Assembly (NCBI GenBank): GCA_016187945.1 | Contig: JACPIT010000011.1 | Span: forward strand, 124,001 to 188,000 | Direction: 5' to 3' | Origin: Opitutia bacterium | Lineage (GTDB): Bacteria; Verrucomicrobiota; Verrucomicrobiia; Opitutales; Opitutaceae | DNA length: 64,000 nucleotides | Shown here: piece by piece, positions 49,909 to 57,779 of the stretch | How the letters are laid out: every line of letters begins with the position of its first letter | Position numbering within the stretch: the stretch's first letter is position 1 | Position numbers and translations under genes: made by a program | Notes under the pieces: generated by a model | Seen by the model: the letters and a program-made list of their open reading frames with translations, nothing else | Told to the model about the DNA's origin: nothing | Databases searched by the model: none

Positions 49909-50358
49909 ATGCCCTACCGCATCGCCAAATCCTTCGAGATCGAGACCGGCCACCTGCTCACCAAGCATCCGGAAAAATGCCGCTTCCCGCACGGCCACAG
50001 CCGCCGCGTCGAAGTCGTCCTCGCCGCCGACACGCTCGACGCGAACGACATGGTCTGCGACTTCAAGGCCGTGAAGCACGCGCTCGCGGATTTCCTCGCC
50101 CGCTGGGACCACGCCTTCGCGATCAACACCGCCGATCCGCAGTTCGCCTATTTCCAACAGGTCTACGGCGAGCGCGTCGTGCCGTTCACCGATACCGACC
50201 CCACGAGCGAGGTGATGGCAAAAGCGGTGTTCGACGAACTCACGCGCCGCCTCGCGGCCCGCACTCCGGTCGACGGCTACCTCATCGGCCAACACGTCCG
50301 CGTCGAGCGCGTCCGCATCACGGAAACAAGTTCGAGCTGGGCCGAGTATTCGCCGTGA
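49909..50358 (+). CDS. queD: 6-pyruvoyltetrahydropterin synthase/QueD-family protein
   Basis: 149 residues. The fold is that of 6-carboxytetrahydropterin synthase, which makes the precursor of queuosine and other 7-deazaguanines. Zinc-binding His residues are in FEIETGHLL and FPHGHS, and the catalytic Cys precedes the latter (KCRFPHGHS). The region MVCDFKAVKHALADFL and WDHAFAIN are also conserved. A 20-residue insertion (QFAYFQQVYGERVVPFTDTD) lies in the second half. Other queuosine genes (queC, queE, queF) are not nearby, so the exact pathway is uncertain. Confidence 0.88.
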   Translation: MPYRIAKSFEIETGHLLTKHPEKCRFPHGHSRRVEVVLAADTLDANDMVCDFKAVKHALADFLARWDHAFAINTADPQFAYFQQVYGERVVPFTDTDPTSEVMAKAVFDELTRRLAARTPVDGYLIGQHVRVERVRITETSSSWAEYSP

Positions 50359-50374
50359 CGCACCCAGCGCGGTG

Positions 50375-50446
50375 GTAGGGCGAGTCGTCCCGACGAGCCG
50401 CTCCCGCGATCGAAGCGAGACGGCTCGTCGGGACGACTCGCCCTGC
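50375..50446. repeat. REPIN, GTAGGGCGAGTCGTCCCGAC family
   Basis: Begins GTAGGGCGAGTCGTCCCGAC and ends GTCGGGACGACTCGCCCTGC. It fills the gap between the convergent QueD-like and DUF1328 genes. Confidence 0.9.
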
Positions 50447-50451
50447 CCGCT

Positions 50452-50616
50452 CTACAACCGCCGGGCGTTGCCGCGGAAGAGCGAGAACAGGAACAGCACG
50501 AGGAAGATCACGAAGCAGATCTTCGCGATCGTAGCCGCGGTGCCGGCGACGACGCCGAAGCCGAGTGCGCCCGCGACGATGGCGATGATGAGAAACAGGA
50601 TGGTGTAGCTGAGCAT
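50452..50616 (-). CDS. DUF1328 (YtjA-like) small membrane protein
   Basis: 54 residues encoded by the minus strand, from ATG 50616 to TAG 50452: [20 protein letters not shown], then [20 protein letters not shown] and [14 protein letters not shown]. Two membrane helices with a Gly/Ala-rich turn and a basic C-terminus are exactly the DUF1328 layout. These proteins are small inner-membrane proteins, often induced by stress, with no firm function. The next upstream gene, DUF3185-like, also encodes a tiny membrane protein, so the two may be co-expressed. Confidence 0.9.
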   Translation of the reverse strand: MLSYTILFLIIAIVAGALGFGVVAGTAATIAKICFVIFLVLFLFSLFRGNARRL

Positions 50617-50640
50617 GGCGGAAAAGGGGTTGAGGCTGGA

Positions 50641-50853
50641 CTACATCGATTTCGAGCCGCGCCCGGTGAAGAGGCCGAAAAGCCCGAGGATCGCCGCCAC
50701 CGCCCCGCCGACCAGGAACCACACGGACTTGTCCGTCGGATTGCCGGTGAACGCGCGCGAAACGTCCGAGCTGACCGATTGCGACGCGTTGAAGCCGAAC
50801 ACCAGCAGCACCACGCCGACGACGAGAAGGGCGACTGACAGAGATTTGTTCAT
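50641..50853 (-). CDS. DUF3185-like small membrane protein
   Basis: 70 residues (MNKSLSVALLVVGVVLLVFG, then FNASQSVSSDVSRAFTGNPT, DKSVWFLVGGAVAAILGLFG). Two membrane segments flank a short polar loop containing the family's SVSSDVSRAFTG stretch. DUF3185 proteins are small membrane proteins of unknown function. It sits 24 bases upstream of the DUF1328 gene on the same strand, suggesting a two-gene unit. Confidence 0.88.
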   Translation of the reverse strand: MNKSLSVALLVVGVVLLVFGFNASQSVSSDVSRAFTGNPTDKSVWFLVGGAVAAILGLFGLFTGRGSKSM

Positions 50854-51028
50854 GGAAAGCTAACGACCGCGAGTCTGGCCCGGCGGTTGCGCGAGGACGG
50901 TCGGGAAAAGCCCGGGCCCTCCAACCGGGCAGATCGCACGCGCCGCCGCGGTGCCGTTCACCCCGGCGCCCGACCGGTCGCCACCTCCGGCATTGAGCGG
51001 CGGAGCGGTTCGGTGCATTGCGTCAGGC

Positions 51029-51559
51029 GTGAACCCCGCTCCGTCCGACTCCGCCATCCTCGCCCTCGAGCGTCCGCATGCGAACCTGCTGACCTACTAC
51101 TTCCTGTCGCTGCTCGTGTTCCCGCCGCTGCTGCTCGTGCTCGGCCCGTATCTCTACTTTCGCTATCACACGATGCGCTACAAGTTCACCGCCGACGGCG
51201 TCTCGATGCGCTGGGGCATCCTGTTCCGCCGCGAGGTCATCGTCCAATACGCGCGCATCCAGGACATCCACCTGCAATCCAATCTCGTCGAACGCTGGCT
51301 CGGCCTCGCGCGCATCCTCGTGCAAACGGCGAGCGGCAGCGGCTCGGCCGAAATGACGATCGAGGGCCTGCGCGAATTCGAGGCAGTGCGCGATTTCCTC
51401 TATCACCAGATGCGCGGCGTAAAGGACCACGCGCCGCACGCCGCGCCCGCGCCCGTCGCGGCCGGCGCCGCCGACGACGAGGTCGCCGCCGCGCTCCGCG
51501 CCACCGCCGCGGAACTCCGCGCGCTGCGCGAGGAACTCGCCCGCCAACCGCGCGCCTGA
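51029..51559 (+). CDS. Bacterial PH-domain (bPH2, YdbS-like) membrane protein
   Basis: 176 residues from GTG 51029; the frame is open to an ATG at 50951, but those residues lack domain character, so the start is uncertain. It has a membrane segment pair (LLTYYFLSLLVFPPLLLVLG), followed by the bPH2 domain: MRYKFTADGVSMRWGILFRR, EVIVQYARIQDIHLQSNLVE, RWLGLARILVQTASGSGSAE. The C-terminus is Ala-rich and helical (AAALRATAAELRALREELA). It overlaps no gene and is followed after 6 bases by a second bPH2 protein. Such pairs are often seen as YdbS-YdbT. Confidence 0.82.
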   Translation: MNPAPSDSAILALERPHANLLTYYFLSLLVFPPLLLVLGPYLYFRYHTMRYKFTADGVSMRWGILFRREVIVQYARIQDIHLQSNLVERWLGLARILVQTASGSGSAEMTIEGLREFEAVRDFLYHQMRGVKDHAPHAAPAPVAAGAADDEVAAALRATAAELRALREELARQPRA

Positions 51560-51565
51560 CCCGCC

Positions 51566-52543
51566 ATGTATCGCCGCCTCACCTCGCTCGTGCTCCGTTG
51601 GCTCCGCGTCCCGCCCGAGCCGCAACCGCCCCACGGCGACCCGGCCTCGCTGCGCGTCTTCCGCGCCGGCCGCAATTTCTTCCGCCTGCGCCTCGCGCGC
51701 TGGGGCTTCGCGCAGATCGCCGCGTTGATCGGCATCGTTTTCTGGGTCGGCGTTTTTCTCGATATCGACGCCGAACTGCGCGCCCGCGCCCAGCGCCAGG
51801 AGGCCCCGGCGCGCATCAATCCGAAGGACGCGCGCAACTTCGAGGATTACCTCGACCGCATCGGCGCGACGCAGAAGCCGAAATCCGAAACGCCCGCCGC
51901 CTCGACCTCCACCGAAGCCCGCCCCCGCAAACGATCGCACGCGCAGATCGACGGCTGGTCGGGCTTCAAGCTCATGCTCCTCCAAGCCGCACTCTGGCTG
52001 CCGCCGTGGGCGTTCCCTCTGCTCTGGGTTTTGAAGATCGCCGGCATCCTCGCCTACCTCGCGCAGCTTCCGCTCACCTACATGGTCGCGCGCCTCGATT
52101 TCGAGATGCGCTGGTATATGGTCACGGACCGCAGCCTGCGCATCCGTCACGGCGTGTGGAAAGTGAACGAGTCGACGATGAGCTTCGCCAACATCCAGCA
52201 AGTCGTCGTTTCGCAAGGTCCGCTCCAGCGCCTCCTCGGCCTCGCCAACGTCCGCGTGCAATCGGCCGGCGGTGGCGGTGGCGAACGCGGCCATCAGCAC
52301 GGCACGGAGGAGGACATGCATCACGGGCTCTTCCACGCCGTCACCAACGCCACCGAAATCCGCGACCTCATCCTCGAGCGCCTGCGCCGTTTCCGCGAGA
52401 GCGGCCTCGGCGATCCCGACGAAAAACACCCGACGCCGTCCGCCCCGACGATTGCAGTGCCGTCGCCCAACGCGACCGACTCCCTCGCCGCCGCGCACGA
52501 GCTCCTCGCCGAAGCCCGCGCTCTGCGCGCCACGCTGCGCTGA
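51566..52543 (+). CDS. Bacterial PH-domain (bPH2, YdbT-like) membrane protein
   Basis: 325 residues. An N-terminal membrane segment (FAQIAALIGIVFWVGVFLDI) is followed by a charged linker (RAQRQEAPARINPKDARNFE; SETPAASTSTEARPRKRSHA), a second hydrophobic pair (LLQAALWLPPWAFPLLWVLK), then the bPH2 domain: MRWYMVTDRSLRIRHGVWKV, MSFANIQQVVVSQGPLQRLL, LANVRVQSAGGGGGERG. The Gly/His-rich loop after the last strand is unusual. Paired with the preceding bPH2 gene, the proteins probably form one membrane complex; the function is unknown. Confidence 0.82.
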   Translation: MYRRLTSLVLRWLRVPPEPQPPHGDPASLRVFRAGRNFFRLRLARWGFAQIAALIGIVFWVGVFLDIDAELRARAQRQEAPARINPKDARNFEDYLDRIGATQKPKSETPAASTSTEARPRKRSHAQIDGWSGFKLMLLQAALWLPPWAFPLLWVLKIAGILAYLAQLPLTYMVARLDFEMRWYMVTDRSLRIRHGVWKVNESTMSFANIQQVVVSQGPLQRLLGLANVRVQSAGGGGGERGHQHGTEEDMHHGLFHAVTNATEIRDLILERLRRFRESGLGDPDEKHPTPSAPTIAVPSPNATDSLAAAHELLAEARALRATLR

Positions 52544-52584
52544 ACGCCCATCGCGCCACTCATCCACCCAACCCTCGCGTCGCT

Positions 52585-52650
52585 GTAGGAGCGGCTTCAC
52601 GCCGCGACCCGACCGCGGCATGCGCCGCGCAACCGGTCGCAGCGTTCATC
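52585..52650. repeat. Degraded REPIN, GTAGGAGCGGCTTCACGCCG family
   Basis: Left unit GTAGGAGCGGCTTCACGCCG is good; the right unit (near GCAACCGGTCGCAGCG) is too mutated to define an end. Confidence 0.6.
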
Positions 52651-52714
52651 CTTCGCCAAGGCTTCGGACGACAGGAAAGCCATTCCCACAGTCCACGCGA
52701 GCGCACGTCTGGCG

Positions 52715-52774
52715 GTAGCGCGGTGCTTCAGCCCGCGCTGAGGATTCTCAGTGCGGGCTAAAGCACCGCACTAC
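52715..52774. repeat. REPIN, GTAGCGCGGTGCTTCAGCCC family
   Basis: Begins GTAGCGCGGTGCTTCAGCCC and ends GGCTAAAGCACCGCACTAC. A further half-unit GCCGGCTGGAAGCCGGCGCT lies at about 52820-52840, just before the convergent amidohydrolase stop. Confidence 0.9.
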
Positions 52775-52838
52775 CTGCCGCCTTCGCACCGCGCTACTCT
52801 CGTCTGCACCGACGTCGTTTGCCGGCTGGAAGCCGGCG

Positions 52839-54086
52839 CTACTTCGCGCCACCGATCCACGCGATCGTCTTATCCGCCAGCCGATCGAACGCCCGCACGC
52901 ACAACTCCAGGTGCTCCTCCTTCGTGTCCTCGATCTTGTTGTGACTGATGCCATGCAGGCTCTGCACGAACATCATCACCGTCGGCACGCCCGCGCGCGC
53001 GACCTCCGCGGCGTCGTGCAGCGGCCCGGACGGCAACCGGTGTGACACCCCGCAGGTTTCTTCGATCGCCACGTCGCACGCGTCGATCAACTCCGGGTGA
53101 AACGGCATCGGCGCGATTTCCCAGAGCCGCTCCCAATTCACCTGCACGTTGCCTTCGCGTGCGAAACGCTCGCTCGCCGCGCGCGCGTCCGCGAGCATCG
53201 CCGCCAGCGCGGCGCCGTCGAGGTGGCGCTGATCGAGCGTGATCCGGCACTCTTCGACGACGCTCGTGACGATGCCGGGCTTCGTCGTGCACGAGCCGAT
53301 CGTGCACACGCCGCCGTGTTTCTCCGCGATGCGATAGATTTCCTGCGCCATCTTCCCCGCCGCGAGGAACGCGTCGCGCCGCCGGTTCATCGGCGTGCTG
53401 CCCGAGTGCGCCGCCTGGCCCTTGAACACGATCGCGTGACGCTGCACGCCGAACGTCCCGAGCACCGCGCCCAGCGGCAGATCGAGGTCAAGCAGCACCG
53501 GCCCCTGCTCGATGTGCAACTCGAGGTAAGCCGCCGCGTGATTCAGCTCGACGCCGCTCTCCTTCGCGCGCTCGAACTCGATGCCCACCTCAAGCAGCGC
53601 GTCGGGCAGGCACACGCCCTGCTTGTCGCGCAGCGTGCGCGCTTCGTTCATATCGAGATTGCCCGAGCAGGCGGAGGAGCCGAACAGGCTTTTCCCGAAG
53701 CGAGCGCCTTCCTCGTCGGCCCAATCGACGAGCCGCACAGTCACCGGCGGGCGCCCGCGATACTGGTCGTTGAGCCGCCGCAAAATTTCGAGCCCCGCGA
53801 GCACGTTCAGGCAGCCGTCGAGCCAGCCGCCGTTCGGCACCGAGTCCATGTGCCCGCCGATCAGCAGCGCGCGCTCGCTCTCGCCGCGCAGGGTGGCCCA
53901 GAGATTGCCCGCGGCGTCGGTGTGCACCTCGACGGGCAGTGCCTCGAGCTTCTCGCGCAGCCACGCGCGCGTCCGCACCCACACCGGCGTGAACGCGACG
54001 CGTTGCGCGCCGTTCTCGTCGCCGGTCAGCGCGCGCAATTCCTTCAGTTCGTCGATCGTCCGGCGGGGATTCAGCGTCGTGGTCAT
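52839..54086 (-). CDS. M20-family N-carbamoyl amino acid amidohydrolase (beta-ureidopropionase type)
   Basis: 415-residue Zn-dependent hydrolase of the allantoate/N-carbamoyl-amino-acid amidohydrolase family, likely removing CO2 and ammonia from N-carbamoyl-beta-alanine. Metal ligands are recognisable: GGHMDSVPNGGWLDG with His79 and Asp90, DEEGARF with Glu125/126, LELHIEQGPVLLD with His191, and SLHGISHNKIEDTKEEH near the C-terminus. The context is a pyrimidine-degradation cluster, which favours beta-ureidopropionase over allantoate use. It is transcribed away from preT, which starts 192 bases further on, so the two directions may share a control region. Confidence 0.85.
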   Translation of the reverse strand: MTTTLNPRRTIDELKELRALTGDENGAQRVAFTPVWVRTRAWLREKLEALPVEVHTDAAGNLWATLRGESERALLIGGHMDSVPNGGWLDGCLNVLAGLEILRRLNDQYRGRPPVTVRLVDWADEEGARFGKSLFGSSACSGNLDMNEARTLRDKQGVCLPDALLEVGIEFERAKESGVELNHAAAYLELHIEQGPVLLDLDLPLGAVLGTFGVQRHAIVFKGQAAHSGSTPMNRRRDAFLAAGKMAQEIYRIAEKHGGVCTIGSCTTKPGIVTSVVEECRITLDQRHLDGAALAAMLADARAASERFAREGNVQVNWERLWEIAPMPFHPELIDACDVAIEETCGVSHRLPSGPLHDAAEVARAGVPTVMMFVQSLHGISHNKIEDTKEEHLELCVRAFDRLADKTIAWIGGAK

Positions 54087-54278
54087 GGGCGTGGCGGGAT
54101 TTTTCCGCAGCCGCGCGACGGCGCTCCGCGGTGAATTACGGCTTGGAAACTAGAAACTCCTTCGCAGCATTCAACCCACTTTACCTCTAACTTCTCTGCG
54201 ACCGCACTGCGGCCGGAGCAGTTGACCACGCAGGCCACCTCCGGCCGAGCACGCGAGCGCTCGACGAATCCACGCGTC

Positions 54279-55727
54279 ATGCCTCTCCATCCCTTCCTCT
54301 CGCGGGAAGAACTCACGGCGAACTTTGCCGAGATCAAACCGCCGCTGCGCCCCCAGGAGGCGCTCGTCGAGGCGCAGCGCTGCCTCTACTGCTTCGACGC
54401 GCCGTGCATCATGGCGTGCCCCACGGGCATCGACGTCCCCGCGTTCATCAAAAAAATCGCCCACGGCCATCCCACCGCCGCCGCGAAGACGATCCTCACC
54501 GCCAACATCCTCGGCGCCTCGTGCGCCCGCGTCTGCCCCACGCAGGTGCTCTGCGAAGGCGCGTGCGTGCTCGACGACCGCGACGAACAACCGATCCAGA
54601 TCGGCCGCCTCCAACGCTACGCGACCGACTACGTGAGCGAGCGCGGCCTCTCCGTCCTCGCGCCGCCGCCCGCGATGCAGTCCGGCAAACGCATCGCCGT
54701 CATCGGCGCCGGCCCGGCCGGACTCGGTTGCGCCGCCGAACTCGCGCGCCTCGGCCACGCCGTCACGATTTTCGAGAAACAAGACCAGCCCGGTGGCCTC
54801 AACACCTACGGCATCGCCTACTACAAGATGAAGCCGCGCGTGAGCCTCGACGAAGTCGAGCTGGTCAAATCCCTCGGCGTCGAGCTGCGCTGCGGCGTCG
54901 CCGTCGGCCGCGACGTCACCACGACGGAACTCGAACGCGATTTCGACACGATCTTCCTCGGCGTCGGCCTCGGCGCCGCCGCTCAGCTCGGCGTGCCGGG
55001 CGAGGACTTGCCCGAGGTGCGCGACGCCCTCGAGTTCATCGCCCACCTGCGCACGCATCCGCTCGAGACCGTGCCGGTCGGGCGCCGCGTCGCCGTCATC
55101 GGTTGCGGCAACACCGCCATCGACGCCGTCACGCAGGCGAAGCGCCTCGGCGCGGAAAAATCGTTCATCGTCTACCGCCGAGGCGAAGACGACATGTCCG
55201 CCTACGATTTCGAATACGAACACGCGAAGCACGACGGCGCGCATTTCCTCTTCCACGCCGCCCCGCTCGAGGTCGTCGGCGCCGACGGCCATGTCGCCGG
55301 ACTCAAGCTCGCACGCACGCGCACCGTCGGCGGCCGCGTCGAGATCGTGCCCGGCTCCGAGTGGATCGAGCCCTGCGATCTCGTGCTCAAGGCGGTCGGT
55401 CAGGGAAAGCAGATCGAGTTCCTGCGCCACGCCTTCCCCGGCCTCACGATCGACTCGCGCGGCGTCATCGCGCGCAACCCGACCACGGGCCAGACGAACC
55501 TCGCGCACGTTTTCACCGGCGGCGACTGCGCCAACGGCGGCCGCGAAGTCGTGAACGCCGTCGGCGAAGGCAAGAAAGCCGCCTACGGCATCCATCATTT
55601 CCTCACCGGCGAACTCGCCGCCGCGCCCGTGCAGCCCTCGCGCCTCGGCGCGAAAACCGGGCCCGCCGGCTCTGGCCTGCTCGCCCCGATCCGCGCCCAC
55701 GAACTCGAAGCCCAGCTCAAATTGTAG
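54279..55727 (+). CDS. preT: Dihydropyrimidine dehydrogenase subunit PreT (NAD- and Fe-S-binding)
   Basis: 482 residues from ATG 54279; an in-frame TTG at 54222 is possible. PreT takes electrons from NADH and passes them to PreA, which reduces uracil or thymine. The N-terminal domain binds two Fe-S clusters (CLYCFDAPCIMACP and CARVCPTQVLCEGAC), followed by an FAD domain (IAVIGAGPAGLGCAAELA), an NAD(P) domain (VAVIGCGNTAIDAV) and the C-terminal FAD contact (TGGDCANGGREVVNAVGEGK). The stop TAG is the head of a REPIN. preA follows after 185 bases. Confidence 0.92.
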   Translation: MPLHPFLSREELTANFAEIKPPLRPQEALVEAQRCLYCFDAPCIMACPTGIDVPAFIKKIAHGHPTAAAKTILTANILGASCARVCPTQVLCEGACVLDDRDEQPIQIGRLQRYATDYVSERGLSVLAPPPAMQSGKRIAVIGAGPAGLGCAAELARLGHAVTIFEKQDQPGGLNTYGIAYYKMKPRVSLDEVELVKSLGVELRCGVAVGRDVTTTELERDFDTIFLGVGLGAAAQLGVPGEDLPEVRDALEFIAHLRTHPLETVPVGRRVAVIGCGNTAIDAVTQAKRLGAEKSFIVYRRGEDDMSAYDFEYEHAKHDGAHFLFHAAPLEVVGADGHVAGLKLARTRTVGGRVEIVPGSEWIEPCDLVLKAVGQGKQIEFLRHAFPGLTIDSRGVIARNPTTGQTNLAHVFTGGDCANGGREVVNAVGEGKKAAYGIHHFLTGELAAAPVQPSRLGAKTGPAGSGLLAPIRAHELEAQLKL

Positions 55728-55797
55728 GAGCGGCTTTACGCCGCGACCGCCACGCCGCGCCTGCCGCGCGCGAATCGCGGCGTAAAGCCGCTCCTAC
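55724..55797. repeat. REPIN, GTAGGAGCGGCTTTACGCCG family, overlapping the preT stop codon
   Basis: Begins GTAGGAGCGGCTTTACGCCG, with TAG ending preT, and ends GCGTAAAGCCGCTCCTAC. It lies between preT and preA, within one operon. Confidence 0.92.
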
Positions 55798-55912
55798 AAT
55801 AACCAGGCCATTCATCTCGCGCCCACGCTCCGCACCCGCCCTACGCGCTCCGCGCCCAATCGAAAATCGAGTTCAGCCCGACGGGCCTCATCCATCCAAA
55901 ATCGAAAATCTC

Positions 55913-57229
55913 ATGGCCGATCTCTCCTGCAACCTCGCCGGCATCAAATCCCCGAATCCCTTCTGGGTCGCGAGCGGCCCGCCGGCCAACACCGGCTACC
56001 AGGCGCACCGCGCGTTCGAGGCCGGCTGGGGCGGCGTCGTGTGGAAAACCATCGGCACGCCGATCGTCAACGTCGCCTCGCGTTACTCCGCGCTGAATCA
56101 CGGCAAGGACCGCATGATCGGCCTGAACAACATCGAGCTGATCTCCGACCGCGCGCCGGAGACGAATTTCCGCGAAATCGCCGAGGTGAAAAAACGCTGG
56201 CCGCACCACGCCGTCATCGCGTCGTTGATGGTCGAGACGCGCGAAGAGTGGCACGAATTCGTCCAGCGCGCCGCCGACGCCGGCGCCGACGGCATCGAGC
56301 TGAACTACGGCTGCCCGCACGGCATGTGCGAACGCGGCATGGGCTCCGCCGTCGGCCAGCAGCCCGCCGTCGCCGAGAAGATCACGAGCTGGGTCATGGA
56401 GAAGGCGACGATCCCGGTGATCGTGAAGCTCACGCCGAACATCACCGACGTCACCGTCGCCGCGCGCGCCGCCCGTCGCGCCGGCGCGAACGCGATTTCG
56501 CTCATCAACACGATCAACTCGATCACCAACGTGAACCTCGACACCTTCGTGCCCGAGCCCACCGTCGCCGGCTTCAGTTCGCACGGCGGCTACTGCGGCC
56601 CGGCGGTGAAACCGATCGCGTTGAACATGGTGCAGGCCTGCGCGGCCGATCCCGAGGTCGGCCTGCCGATCTCCGGCATCGGCGGCATCGCCACGTGGCG
56701 CGACGCCGCGGAGTTCATCGCGCTCGGCGCGACCTCGCTCCAAGTCTGCACGGCAATCATGCATTACGGCTTCCGCATCGTCGAAGACATGACCGACGGC
56801 CTCAACGCCTACCTCGACCGCAAAGGCCTGAAGTCGCTCGACGAGTTGCGCGGTCGCGCCGTGAACAACGTCCGCCGCTGGGAGAACCTCGACCTGAAAT
56901 TTCAGCGCGTCGCGCGCATCGACTACGGGAAATGCATCGGCTGCAATCTCTGCTACATTGCGTGCGAGGACGGCGCGCACCAGTGCATCGACCTGAAGTC
57001 GCCCGACGAACTCGGCCTCGACCTCGGCCCCGGCCGCGTCCCGCACAAACCCGTGCCGAAGGTCCGCGAGGAGGACTGCGTCGGCTGCAACCTCTGTTCG
57101 CTGGTCTGCCCGGTCGACGACTGTATCACGATGACGGTGACGAGCAACGGCCACGTCCCGATGAGCTGGGCCGATTACCAGGCCCGCGTCGCCGCCGGCG
57201 AGATGGCGCCGATCGCGCCGCATGCGTGA
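55913..57229 (+). CDS. preA: Dihydropyrimidine dehydrogenase subunit PreA (FMN and Fe-S)
   Basis: 438-residue catalytic subunit reducing uracil/thymine to dihydropyrimidines, together with PreT. An FMN TIM barrel comes first, with GIELNYGCPHGMCERGMGSA, IVKLTPNITDVTVAARAARR and the active-site Cys loop SHGGYCGPAVKPIALNMV. At the C-terminus are two [4Fe-4S] motifs: CIGCNLCYIACEDGAHQC and CVGCNLCSLVCPVDDC. These match bacterial PreA and the C-terminal half of eukaryotic DPD. The ATG at 55913 is preceded by two short ATCGAAAATC repeats. An AAGCTCC-type element with an inner gene follows. Confidence 0.95.
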   Translation: MADLSCNLAGIKSPNPFWVASGPPANTGYQAHRAFEAGWGGVVWKTIGTPIVNVASRYSALNHGKDRMIGLNNIELISDRAPETNFREIAEVKKRWPHHAVIASLMVETREEWHEFVQRAADAGADGIELNYGCPHGMCERGMGSAVGQQPAVAEKITSWVMEKATIPVIVKLTPNITDVTVAARAARRAGANAISLINTINSITNVNLDTFVPEPTVAGFSSHGGYCGPAVKPIALNMVQACAADPEVGLPISGIGGIATWRDAAEFIALGATSLQVCTAIMHYGFRIVEDMTDGLNAYLDRKGLKSLDELRGRAVNNVRRWENLDLKFQRVARIDYGKCIGCNLCYIACEDGAHQCIDLKSPDELGLDLGPGRVPHKPVPKVREEDCVGCNLCSLVCPVDDCITMTVTSNGHVPMSWADYQARVAAGEMAPIAPHA

Positions 57230-57235
57230 ACGATG

Positions 57236-57771
57236 AAGCTCCAAGCTCCAACATCCAAGCTCCAGAGAAACTCCAAATCGGCCAAGCAGGTCGACGGAAG
57301 GAGCGGCGATTATCCCGAGCGCGAATTCATCCTCGGAGTTGTGAATGAGGACATGGCGAGCGAGCGGCATCCCTTCGATCTGGAGGAACGGACCGCGCTG
57401 TTTGGCGAGGGAATTATCCGTTTCCTCAAACAAGTCCCGCGCGGGCCGCACAACGACCGTTTGATCGATCAGCTCACGGGATGCGGCACGGCTATCGGAG
57501 CAAACTACTGCGAAGCCAACGAAGGGCTCTCGAAAAAAGACTTCCGCAACATCATCGGTCGGTGCCGCAAAGAGGCGAAGGAAGCGAAATTTTTCCTGCG
57601 CATGATCGCTGCCTCAGAGCCGGTGCTCGCGGCCGACGCACGAACGCTGTTCCGCGAAGCCAAAGAACTTCACCTCATTTTCTGCACCATCTACCGCAAC
57701 GCCGCTCCATGAACCGCGCCCATTTGAAGCTTGGTGCTTCTCTGGAGCTTGGATGTTGGAGCTTGGAGCTT
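57236..57771. mobile_element. AAGCTCC-type inverted-repeat element, copy A, carrying a four-helix-bundle gene
   Basis: Left terminal arm (57236-57276) starts AAGCTCCAAGCTCCAACATC. The right arm (57726-57771) ends with the inverted copy GATGTTGGAGCTTGGAGCTT. The arms match almost perfectly for about 34 bases. Between them is a 119-residue four-helix-bundle protein gene. The related elements E, B, C and D keep the arms but carry no gene. No transposase is encoded, so movement would need help in trans or retro/hairpin-type mobility. Confidence 0.75.
57353..57712 (+). CDS. Four-helix-bundle protein (S23/IVP family) inside the repeat element
   Basis: 119 residues from ATG 57353; an upstream in-frame ATG at 57233 would translate the repeat arm (MKLQAPTSKLQRNSK) and is less likely. 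The family is the small four-helix-bundle (TIGR02436/S23-like) proteins known from 23S rRNA intervening sequences and related to the Avd protein of diversity-generating retroelements. Four amphipathic helices are seen: ERTALFGEGIIRFLKQV, RLIDQLTGCGTAIGANYCEA, SKKDFRNIIGRCRKEAKEAK, and RTLFREAKELHLIFCTIYRN, with the family signature IGANYCEANEG. Basic surfaces suggest nucleic-acid binding. It lies between preA and the semialdehyde dehydrogenase but is unrelated in function. Confidence 0.85.
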   Translation: MASERHPFDLEERTALFGEGIIRFLKQVPRGPHNDRLIDQLTGCGTAIGANYCEANEGLSKKDFRNIIGRCRKEAKEAKFFLRMIAASEPVLAADARTLFREAKELHLIFCTIYRNAAP

Positions 57772-57779
57772 CCCCAACA

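Noticed and set aside
57233-57352. Start of the four-helix-bundle protein at ATG 57233
   Set aside because: The first 40 codons would translate the inverted-repeat arm and its flank (MKLQAPTSKLQRNSK); the family domain starts after ATG 57353.
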